Source: Burkholderiales bacterium PBB2 (GTDB taxonomy: Bacteria > Pseudomonadota > Gammaproteobacteria > Burkholderiales > Burkholderiaceae_C). From it: a stretch of DNA of 64,000 bases. The position numbers were made by a program, and so were the translations under genes. The notes below the pieces were generated by a model. The model was given only the letters and a program-made list of their open reading frames with translations, was not told the origin of the DNA and made no database searches. Of this stretch, positions 57,254 through 64,000 are shown in pieces (positions within the stretch are counted from its first letter, which is position 1; every line of letters starts with the position of its first letter). The DNA lies in the NCBI GenBank assembly GCA_002255955.1, contig NKIM01000011.1:1-64000 (forward strand), in the 5' to 3' direction.

Positions 57254-57344
57254 GCTTCGAAACTTTGGCCTCATCGCCCGGCCGGCCTTCCCCCAAGACT
57301 TCGATAATTTGCCAGTAACTTCGAAACTTTGTTCTCAGCCTCCT
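57254..57344 (-). repeat. Right end of the island with three TTCGAA-type boxes (R1)
   Basis: Read inward on the minus strand: AGGA-N8-ACAAAGTTTCGAAGT (box 1 at 57318-57332), CAAATTATCGAAGT (57298-57311) and CAAAGTTTCGAAGC (57254-57267). Box spacing is shorter than at the left end. Nearly identical to 57613-57703. Confidence 0.85.
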
Positions 57345-57349
57345 ACTGA
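57345..57349. repeat. Right target-site duplication (ACTGA)
   Basis: Partner of 40225-40229; together they are the 5-bp duplication of the insertion. Confidence 0.88.
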
Positions 57350-57603
57350 TCGCCTGGATGCGGCCCGATGATGGGCAGTTGCAGCTCACGCGAGAGCTGC
57401 CCCGTGCCGCCGGCATGGTCGATGTGCGCATGCGTCAGCCAGATCGCCTGGAGCGTGAGCCCCTGCTGCTGCACCACCGCCCGGATGCGCGCCAGATCGC
57501 CGCCGGGATCGATCACCGCCGCCTCCAGCGTCTCATCACACCAGACCAGGGAACAGTTCTGCTGGAAGGCGGTGACGGGAATGATTTGATAGCGCAGGGT
57601 CAT
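57345..57603 (-). pseudogene. N-terminal half of the YcbL/glyoxalase II-like MBL-fold hydrolase, cut by the island
   Basis: Starts MTLRYQIIPVTAFQQNCSLVW at 57603, has DPGGDLARI and the zinc motif WLTHAHIDHAGG, and ends LPIIGPHPGDQ before a stop made by the element's first bases (TAG). The remaining half is at 39842-40229. It carries the HxHxDH ligands but lacks the other metal ligands, so it should be inactive. A second transposon-like end begins at 57613, so its promoter is gone as well. Confidence 0.93.
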
Positions 57604-57612
57604 GATCAAAAA

Positions 57613-57703
57613 AGGAGGCTGAGAACAAAGTTTCGAAGTGACTGTCAAATTATCGAAGTCTTGGGGGAAGGTTGCGAACGGCTTGAGGTCAAAGTTTCGA
57701 AGC
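57613..57703 (+). repeat. Second right-end copy facing the opposite way (R2)
   Basis: AGGA-N8-ACAAAGTTTCGAAGT (57625-57639), CAAATTATCGAAGT (57646-57659) and CAAAGTTTCGAAGC (57690-57703). The first 27 bases equal R1 and box spacing is the same, with a variable stretch only between boxes 2 and 3. It starts 9 bp from the hydrolase start codon and points to higher coordinates. No matching left end is seen up to 58430. Confidence 0.83.
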
Positions 57704-57866
57704 GAGCTGTCGAGCTTGGGGAAAGCGGGTAGGTGCTGTGCGGGAAGGGGCGCCAGCCGGCGCGAATTTGCTCTGGCCACCAGAGGGTGTCGTCAATGCG
57801 CGGGAGCTTTGCGGGCTGCAGAAGGCGGGTCAGCAACATTCGACTGCGGACCACCGGTGACTGCTG

Positions 57867-58103
57867 TTGCTGCGGCAAGCGAGCACCACGCAAGGCACGC
57901 TCAACAAGCCGAATCGGCGGCGCCACGCGCCTGACATCAAGCGGCAAGTCATTGCGGCCTGCCGGCAACCCAGCGCCGCGGTGGCTGGTGTCGAGCTGGC
58001 CCACGGGCTCAACGCCAGCATGGCGCACCGCTGGTTTCAGGCTGGCAGGTGCAGAGCAGGTCGAAAAGGGGGCGTGTTGAACGACAGGCGGTCGCAGACG
58101 TGA
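57867..58103 (+). pseudogene. IS66-family OrfA (TnpA) remnant
   Basis: The frame contains RRRHAPDIKRQVIAACRQPSAAV and VELAHGLNASMAHRWFQAG, matching the N-terminal helix-turn-helix part of the IS66 accessory protein TnpA. It stops after about 78 residues, and no tnpB or DDE tnpC follows. The PVPVGVPG-like codons further on in another frame hint at a frameshifted continuation. A degraded insertion. Confidence 0.7.
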
Positions 58104-58532
58104 CAGCTTGAGCCGCGTGGCACTGCGAGATGTGCCCACCATGCCGGTGCCGGTGGGGGTGCCCGGTGCACCGAGCACGTCAACGAGGCTCATCCCCACA
58201 CGGGTTTGAAGACGCTGCCCGCCAGGTGCAGCTGACAGCGACAAATCCGTCCTCCCACCCACCCGCGTTGGCGTGGCGGTCGGATGGTGGCCAGCACCAC
58301 AGAGGCAGGGTCACAAGCTCTCAAGGCACCCCAAGACTTGGTGTGCGCCACCAGCAGATGAGGCGAAAAGTGCTTTTTTGAGCCCGCTAACTGAGCGATT
58401 CCTGCTCAAGAGGCCTTCTTAAGATCGTGAGCGAATCCGCCTCCTGCACCGTGCAACCCCACGCCCCACCACTGTGCAGGCATCAGGGCAGACCCGGTGC
58501 CAGGCAACCGCCCTTACCTGCCGTCTTCTGCC
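58104..58532. other. Region upstream of the giant adhesin, no gene supported
   Basis: 429 bp. Possibly IS66 debris at its left side; promoter of the adhesin expected on the right, but no convincing hexamers. A plus-strand reading frame from 58427 is out of frame with the adhesin and looks non-coding. Confidence 0.45.
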
Positions 58533-61500
58533 ATGACTCCACGTATCACTTCCCCTGCCACCGACGTCGACACGAGCGCGCACGCGTATCACGGGGCTTT
58601 TGCCAATCGCCCCTCACGTCGGCTGATGCTGGCGCAAGGCTGGGGCATTCTGTGCCTGTGCGCACCGACTGCAGCCTGGCCACAGGCGGTCACGGCCGGG
58701 CCCAACTACTACGTGTCCGATGCCCGCAGTGGCGCCAGTGGCACCGCGGGCAAGGACGCGGTCGGCGGTGGCTCTTGCGTCAGTGGCCCCGTACCGGGTA
58801 CGGCGGGCGGTGCCGGCCCTTCGATTGACGAGACGATCAAGCTTGGCCTCGTGTCCCTGAGCTACCCAGGGACGCTCATCGGCGTGAGCAGCAGCGGCGG
58901 CAGTGGCGGCAAAGGCGGCAATGGTGACCCTTCCGGTCAATGCGGCAAGGGTGACTTCGACGGTCGCCCTGGCGGTGCAGGTGGCTCCGTGACCGTGTTC
59001 GTGAAGCCCGGCGCCAATCCGGCAGAAGCAATCTACAGCACCACGAGCACCGGCGTGGTGGCGGTCAGCCATGGTGGGTCGGGCGGCAATGGTGGCGACA
59101 ACACCCGCGGCAAAGACGACTACAAGGGCGGCGATGGCGGGGCAGGCGGTGCTGGCGGCAATGTCCGACTGGAGAACGCGCTGTCCATGCAGGTCAGTGG
59201 TGGGCTCGGTGCGGCGGGGCTGGTGGCCCAAAGCGGTGGCGGCGCCGGTGGCACCGGCGGCGATGCCGCCAACAAAGCCAATGCGGGCAGTGGCAAGAGC
59301 GGTGGGACCGGGGGTGATGTGGTCCTGCGCAACACCGGCAAGATCCTGACCGACGGCGGCAACGCGATGTCTGCGCAGAGCATTGGCGGCTTTGGTGGTG
59401 ATGGCGGTGTGAACACCAAAAGCCACAGCGGCAGTGGCGGCACGGGTGGCAATGGCGGCACCCTGGCCGTGGACAACACGGGGGCGCTGCAAGTCGGATC
59501 AGGATCCCGCCTGGGCTGCAGCGACAGTGTCACCACGAACTGCAATCCCGCGGGCGGATTCGGCCTCGCAGCGCAGTCGGTCGGCGGCGGCGGCGGCCAT
59601 GCCGGCGCCAGTGCAGGGCTTCATATCCTGGGTGCCGATGGTGGGGCAGCCGGGCATGCGGGCGCGGTGGTGGTGAACAACACCGGATCGGTTTCTGTGT
59701 TCAGTCCCGCGAGTACCGCCTTGTTCGCCCAGGCCATTGGCGGCGGCGGCGGCTCGGGCGGCATGGCCATTTCCAGCGGCAGCAAGACCACGGCCGTCGG
59801 CGGCGCCGGCGGTGCGGGCGGTGACGGTGGCGCCGTGACCGTTATCAACTGGAACAGCCTGTGCACCGGCGTCGCCTGCAACGGTCAGGACCGCTGGACG
59901 GCCGATGACTCGAGCGCCGGCGGCGCGATCGCGCTGGTGGCCCAGAGCATCGGCGGCGGTGGCGGCGTGGGCGGCTTTGCCAAAGCCAAAGGCAAGGCGA
60001 CGACCATTTTCGGCAATGCGTCGGCCATGGCCGTGGGCGGAACCGGCGGCAGTGGCGGCGCAGGTGCGCAGGTGCTGGTGACCCATGTCGGTCACCTCGG
60101 AACCGCCGAGATCAGCTCACCCGGCTTGCTGGCTCAGAGCATTGGCGGCGGCGGCGGCAGTGCGGGCGGGGCCCTTGCTTATGCGACAGCCCTGGCCGGC
60201 GACAGTGCCGCCGTGTCTCATGGAGGTGCCGGCGGAGGCGGTGGCAACGGCGGCAACGTGCTGGTGAACTGCAACAGCTACAGCGCCCTCTCCTCCAGCT
60301 TCAGCCCCTGCGCCGGAACCCCTGTGCTGACCGCGGTCCGAACGGACTTCCGCATCGCCACCACCGGCCTCGCCTCGCCTGGCATCGTGGCCCAGAGCAT
60401 TGGCGGCGGCGGGGGCGCGGGCGGCTACGCCATGTCGCTGTCCGGCAGCCTGATCGGCTCGCAGTCGCTGGGGTTTGGCGGCAGCGGCGGCGCGGCAGGC
60501 ACCGGGGGCCAGGTCTTTGCCAGCAGCAATGGACAGAGCATCAACACGTCCGGTGCTCAATCACCTGGGCTGCTGGCCCAGAGCATCGGCGGCGGTGGCG
60601 GCTCCGGCGGCAGCACCATGGACCTGAGCCTGGCGTACACCGGCAGCTCCGCCTCTTTGGGTGTGGGCGGCAAAGCGGGCAGTGGTCAAGCTGCCGGTGC
60701 TGTGGCAGTCCACAACCCCGGTGGCTTGATCAACACCAGCGGCGAAGGATCCCAAGGTCTGGTGGCACAAAGCATTGGTGGCGGCGGCGGCAATGGGGGA
60801 TCGGCCATCACATTGGCGGCATCGGGACGCTATGCCGGCTCCCTGTCGGTGGGCGGCAATGGTGCGACGGGCGGAACCGGCGGCAACGTGACCCTCGTCA
60901 ATGAGGACAGCAGCAGCAATCCGACTTACGGACGCGGTGCGATCACCACCCAGGGCAGCGGTGCGAGCGCCCTGGTGGCGCAGAGCATTGGCGGCGGTGG
61001 TGGCCATGGCGGCTACTCGGTGGCACTGTCCGGCGCGGAGTTCGTGGCCGGCGCGGTCAGCGTGGGCGGCAGCGGCGGCTCGGGCAACCATGCGGGAACG
61101 GTCAACGTCACCAACAAGGGCGCGCTGACCACCCAGGGCGGTGGTGCCCCCGTGCTGCTGGCCCAGAGCATTGGCGGCGGCGGCGGCTCGGGGGGGCATG
61201 CCATCGCCGGCACCGTGGCGGGCATGGGCAGCATCAGCATCGGCGCGGGGGGCAGCGGCGGCTCGGGGGCGGCGGCCTCCTCGGTGCAAGTGAACAGCAC
61301 CGGTGCGATCGCCGCCCAGTCCAGCCAGGTCGGGCATGCCCCGGGCATCCTGGCGCAGAGCATCGGCGGCGGCGGTGGACAAGGCGGCTTCAGCGCCGCA
61401 GGTGCGCTGTCCTTTCAGGGCAGCGTCGCGCTGGCCGTGGGCGGTGGCGGTGGCAATGCGGGCAGTGCCGGCACGGTCAGCATCGACCATGGCGCGAGCC

Positions 61501-64000
61501 TGCTCACCCGCGGTGCCTTTTCCCCGGGCATTCAAGGCCAGAGCCTGGGCGGCAATGGCGGCAATGGGGGGCACACCCTGGCCGGTGCCTTGGCCGGCGG
61601 GCTGAGCCTGGCCGCCAACCTGGGTGGTGGCGGCGGCAAGGGTGGCACCGGTGGGGATGTCTGGCTGCATGTCCATGGCCCCGAGCAGCGGCTGGTCACC
61701 GAGGGCGACCAATCGCCTGGCGTACTGGGGCAAAGCCTGGGCGGTTCGGGCGGCACCGGCGGCTGGGCCGCCAGTGCTTCGGCCAGCATGGCGGCAGCGC
61801 CCTCCGTCTCCCTGGGTGGCGCAGGTGGCGCCGGTGGCAGGGCCGGTCTGGTGGCCATGACGGCTCGCCTACCCGTACAAACCAGCGGACACATGGCCCC
61901 AGGCCTGGCGGCTCAAAGCATCGGTGGCAACGGTGGCAGCGGCGGCTTCAGCGCCGCAGGTTCGGCCACCACCATCGTGGCGATGGCAACCAGCATCGGC
62001 GGCACGGGCGGCACGGGCGGACAAGGGGGTACGGTCAACATCAGGGCCGATGCGCCGGTGCTCACCAGCGGCCAGCAGTCATTCGGCCTGCTGGCGCAGA
62101 GCATTGGGGGGAACGGCGGCAATGGCGGCTCGGCCCTGTCAGCCAGCGCATCGACGGGCAACCCGTCCATGGCGGTTTCCGTCGGTGCGGCAGGTGCGGC
62201 AGGTGCCACGGGAGGCAGTGGACAGAACGCCGGCAACGTCGCCGTGGTGGGGCGCAGCACCGTGATCACCCAGGGTCAAGGGGCGGTGGGCGTGGTGGCT
62301 CAGAGCATCGGCGGTGGTGGCGGCCAGGGTGGAGCCACCGCCGCGATCGCGGCCTCAGCCTCTGGAGGCGACCCCAACAACAAGAGCATGGCCGCCGCTG
62401 TGACGGTGGGCGGCAAGGGGGCTGCCGGAGGCGCCGGGGCCGAGGCCGCCGTGCGCTTGCTGGATGCCGTGCAAACGGGCGTACCCAGCCGCAACAGCGC
62501 TTCGGGCGCGGCCGGCCAGGGTGACCGTGCAGCGGGTGTGCTGGTGCAGAGCATCGGCGGCAGCGGCGGCCAGGGGGGCGCGGCAAGCTCGCACGCCATC
62601 GCCGGCTCCGCAGCAGCGGCTGTGGCGATTGGCGGCGGCGGCGGCAGCGGCAGCAACGCGGGCAATGCCTTGCTGAACTTCGATGCGCAAACCTATCTGG
62701 CCAGCAACGCCGACCTGCTCAAGGCTTACGGCAACAACCCAGCGGCCGCCCTCAAGCACTACTTCGACTGGGGCTTCGGCGAGGCGCGCCCCACGCAGAG
62801 CTTCAATGCGGCGCAGTACATGGCGAACTACAGCGACCTGCAAGCCTCGTTCAACGGCGACCTGGCAGCAGCCACCAATCACTACGTGAGCACCGGCGTC
62901 AGCGAAGGCCGCAGCGCGAGCGCGCCCGCCGGCAGCACCCCGGTTGCACTGGCGCTGACCGACAGCGCGAGTGCCTTCGTGGACCCGCTGATCTACATCG
63001 CGTCCCACCCCGACTTGATCCGTGCCCTGGGCAACGATCCGCTCGCCGGGCTGCGGCACTACCGGGACTGGGGGCATGAGGAAGGTCGCGTGACCAGCAG
63101 CTTCAACCCGGCCCAGTACCTGGCCAACTACGCTGACCTGCGGGCCAGCTTTGGTGACGACACCCGCGCCGCCACGGTGCATTGGATCACCACCGGTCAG
63201 GCCGAGGGGCGCTCTGCCAGCGCAGCGGCGGGCAGCACCCCGGTCAACAAAGTGACCTTGCCCAGCGTCAGCACCTTCGGTCAGCAGGCCCCGGCCATGG
63301 TGGCTCAGAGCATCGGGGGCGGTGGCGGTCAGGGCGGTGCCGCTTCTGCCAGCGCCGTCAGCAACAAGCACGCGGCCTCGGTGGCCATCGGCGGCTTTGG
63401 TGCCGGCGGCGGCGATGCCGGCATGGTGGTGGTGACCCCCACTGGCGCCCTCAACACAACGGGCGCGCAGTCGCCTGGGGTGCTGGCGCAGAGCATTGGC
63501 GGCGGCGGTGGGCATGGCGGCTCGGCATCGGCCTCCGCAGACGGCTCACAGGGCGCGGTGGAGGCGGCCGGTGTCGCGGCGTACACCGGGCTGGTGGGCT
63601 CGACCGTGGGCAATGCCACGGTGGCCGTGGCGCAGAAGTTCAGCCAAGACAACGGCGCCCCGAGCAGCTCGAGCGCCAAGAACGACAACGGCGTGGGGGC
63701 CTCCCTCAGCATCGGCGGCGCCGGTGGCCTGGGCGGCAAAGGCAGCGCCGTGGCGGTGGACAGCAGCGCGCTGGTGAGCACCTTGGGTGACCTGTCGGCC
63801 GGTCTGTATGTGCAGAGCGTGGGCGGCGGTGGCGGTCACGGCGGCAGCAGCACCAGCAATGCCAAGGGCGGCAACAGTGCAGTCGCCGTCAGCCTCGGAG
63901 GCAGCGGCGGCACCGGCGGCGACGCGGGCTCGGTGCAGGTGCGCAACAGCGGCCGCATCGGCACGGCCGGCACCCAGTCCCAGGGCGTCTTTGCCCAAAG
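58533..64000 (+). CDS. Giant Gly-rich repetitive adhesin, autotransporter type (N-terminal part, runs off window)
   Basis: At least 1822 residues are encoded without a stop up to the window edge. The ATG at 58533 gives an extended N-terminus and a signal peptide (LMLAQGWGILCLCAPTAAWPQA); the internal ATG at SRRLMLAQ is an alternative. The body consists of about twenty units of 55-70 residues, each with a (L/V)(A/L)AQSIGGGGGxGG core followed by a beta-strand-rich segment. These are typical of very large type V autotransporter adhesins and should form a beta-helix. The C-terminal barrel domain is expected outside the window. Two copies of a different module interrupt the array near residues 1383-1566. 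Frame was checked at three distant units (60582, 62676, 63309). Confidence 0.85.
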   Translation, partial: MTPRITSPATDVDTSAHAYHGAFANRPSRRLMLAQGWGILCLCAPTAAWPQAVTAGPNYYVSDARSGASGTAGKDAVGGGSCVSGPVPGTAGGAGPSIDETIKLGLVSLSYPGTLIGVSSSGGSGGKGGNGDPSGQCGKGDFDGRPGGAGGSVTVFVKPGANPAEAIYSTTSTGVVAVSHGGSGGNGGDNTRGKDDYKGGDGGAGGAGGNVRLENALSMQVSGGLGAAGLVAQSGGGAGGTGGDAANKANAGSGKSGGTGGDVVLRNTGKILTDGGNAMSAQSIGGFGGDGGVNTKSHSGSGGTGGNGGTLAVDNTGALQVGSGSRLGCSDSVTTNCNPAGGFGLAAQSVGGGGGHAGASAGLHILGADGGAAGHAGAVVVNNTGSVSVFSPASTALFAQAIGGGGGSGGMAISSGSKTTAVGGAGGAGGDGGAVTVINWNSLCTGVACNGQDRWTADDSSAGGAIALVAQSIGGGGGVGGFAKAKGKATTIFGNASAMAVGGTGGSGGAGAQVLVTHVGHLGTAEISSPGLLAQSIGGGGGSAGGALAYATALAGDSAAVSHGGAGGGGGNGGNVLVNCNSYSALSSSFSPCAGTPVLTAVRTDFRIATTGLASPGIVAQSIGGGGGAGGYAMSLSGSLIGSQSLGFGGSGGAAGTGGQVFASSNGQSINTSGAQSPGLLAQSIGGGGGSGGSTMDLSLAYTGSSASLGVGGKAGSGQAAGAVAVHNPGGLINTSGEGSQGLVAQSIGGGGGNGGSAITLAASGRYAGSLSVGGNGATGGTGGNVTLVNEDSSSNPTYGRGAITTQGSGASALVAQSIGGGGGHGGYSVALSGAEFVAGAVSVGGSGGSGNHAGTVNVTNKGALTTQGGGAPVLLAQSIGGGGGSGGHAIAGTVAGMGSISIGAGGSGGSGAAASSVQVNSTGAIAAQSSQVGHAPGILAQSIGGGGGQGGFSAAGALSFQGSVALAVGGGGGNAGSAGTVSIDHGASLLTRGAFSPGIQGQSLGGNGGNGGHTLAGALAGGLSLAANLGGGGGKGGTGGDVWLHVHGPEQRLVTEGDQSPGVLGQSLGGSGGTGGWAASASASMAAAPSVSLGGAGGAGGRAGLVAMTARLPVQTSGHMAPGLAAQSIGGNGGSGGFSAAGSATTIVAMATSIGGTGGTGGQGGTVNIRADAPVLTSGQQSFGLLAQSIGGNGGNGGSALSASASTGNPSMAVSVGAAGAAGATGGSGQNAGNVAVVGRSTVITQGQGAVGVVAQSIGGGGGQGGATAAIAASASGGDPNNKSMAAAVTVGGKGAAGGAGAEAAVRLLDAVQTGVPSRNSASGAAGQGDRAAGVLVQSIGGSGGQGGAASSHAIAGSAAAAVAIGGGGGSGSNAGNALLNFDAQTYLASNADLLKAYGNNPAAALKHYFDWGFGEARPTQSFNAAQYMANYSDLQASFNGDLAAATNHYVSTGVSEGRSASAPAGSTPVALALTDSASAFVDPLIYIASHPDLIRALGNDPLAGLRHYRDWGHEEGRVTSSFNPAQYLANYADLRASFGDDTRAATVHWITTGQAEGRSASAAAGSTPVNKVTLPSVSTFGQQAPAMVAQSIGGGGGQGGAASASAVSNKHAASVAIGGFGAGGGDAGMVVVTPTGALNTTGAQSPGVLAQSIGGGGGHGGSASASADGSQGAVEAAGVAAYTGLVGSTVGNATVAVAQKFSQDNGAPSSSSAKNDNGVGASLSIGGAGGLGGKGSAVAVDSSALVSTLGDLSAGLYVQSVGGGGGHGGSSTSNAKGGNSAVAVSLGGSGGTGGDAGSVQVRNSGRIGTAGTQSQGVFAQ
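62679..63232 (+). repeat. Tandem YLASxxDL/HYxxxGxxEGR modules inside the adhesin
   Basis: Two tandem copies of about 90 residues, each made of two half-repeats. Copy 1: FDAQTYLASNADLLKAYG, HYFDWGFGEAR, FNAAQYMANYSDLQASF, HYVSTGVSEGRSASAPAGSTPV. Copy 2: VDPLIYIASHPDLIRALG, HYRDWGHEEGR, FNPAQYLANYADLRASF, HWITTGQAEGRSASAAAGSTPV. Similar units occur in other large secreted bacterial proteins with calcium-binding repeats. The copies are separated by 10-20 residues and are flanked by QSIGGGGG units on both sides. Confidence 0.78.

Larger units (their letters stand above)
40230..57344. mobile_element. 17.1-kb transposon-like heavy-metal resistance island without visible transposase
   Basis: The element begins AGGA-N8-ACAAAGTTTCGAAGT and ends with the reverse complement of AGGA-N8-ACAAAGTTTCGAAGT. 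It is flanked by ACTGA on both sides and splits one gene. Each end holds three related boxes, spaced differently at left and right, like the multi-site asymmetric ends bound by Tn7- or Tn5053-type transposases. Cargo: CYTH protein, YnfA, lipoprotein, czcICBA-like efflux operon, two-component system, transglutaminase, P-type ATPase, CadR/PbrR, CzcE. I find no transposase, ATPase-type targeting protein, resolvase or integrase inside, so it is either non-autonomous or has lost those genes. The first 3 kb have visibly lower GC than the chromosome. Confidence 0.88.

Noticed and set aside
60561-63515. Very long minus-strand open frames opposite the giant adhesin
   Set aside because: They are by-products of GGC/GCC-rich repeats in the coding strand: low complexity, no signal peptide or domain, no ribosome site.
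58533-64000. Regular DNA repeats that could suggest a CRISPR or satellite array
   Set aside because: The period is about 170-210 bp, keeps reading frame and encodes QSIGGGGG units, so it is protein repetition.

Overview
The window is a high-GC chromosomal segment from a betaproteobacterium of the order Burkholderiales. Evidence: hemA-prfA-prmC-(one gene)-grxD-ubiX run together, as do rplU-rpmA-obg-proB beside rppH, proS, ispB and tRNA-Pro. PEP-CTERM proteins and a CzcI/CzcE-type metal locus also fit. The genus cannot be fixed from the sequence alone (a Roseateles/Rubrivivax-like relative is an inference).

Layout. 1-8.6 kb: a 5'-truncated serine hydrolase remnant, arsH, a PEP-CTERM choice-of-anchor protein, a FimV-like envelope protein, a TPR protein followed by an L,D-transpeptidase that both end in NTF2-like domains, and miaB. 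8.7-22.7 kb: housekeeping genes for haem entry (hemA), translation (prfA, prmC, proS, rplU, rpmA, tRNA-Pro), ubiquinone (ubiX, ispB), RNA turnover (rppH), proline synthesis (proB) and ribosome assembly (obg). 22.9-36.2 kb: one minus-strand DNA-repair operon, recC-recB-recD followed by an SbcD-like nuclease and a YhaN/SbcC-like ATPase, mostly joined by 4-bp ATGA overlaps. 36.3-39.8 kb: arylamine N-acetyltransferase and FMN reductase, an MlaC-like protein, a second PEP-CTERM protein and a DUF1992 protein.

40.2-57.3 kb: a 17,115-bp insertion (40230-57344) has split a YcbL-type MBL-fold hydrolase gene. Its C-terminal half lies at 39842-40229 and its N-terminal half at 57345-57603. The insertion is flanked by a perfect 5-bp duplication (ACTGA). 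Its ends are inverted (AGGA, 8 variable bases, ACAAAGTTTCGAAGT), each with two further TTCGAA-type boxes. No transposase or integrase gene is visible inside. Cargo: a czcICBA-like RND efflux operon with extra His-rich periplasmic proteins, a divergent two-component system with a CusR-like box, a P-type ATPase with a CadR/PbrR regulator and a co-translated transglutaminase-like protein, CzcE, YnfA, a CYTH protein and a lipoprotein. Together these would export and sense divalent soft metals (Cd/Zn/Pb/Co, possibly Cu). A second, near-identical right end sits 9 bp beyond the start codon of the stranded N-terminal half and faces the other way.

57.6-64 kb: an IS66 remnant, then the 5' part of a giant Gly-rich adhesin of the autotransporter type. 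It has about twenty QSIGGGGG units in view and two embedded copies of a YLASxxDL/HYxxxGxxEGR module, and it runs off the window.
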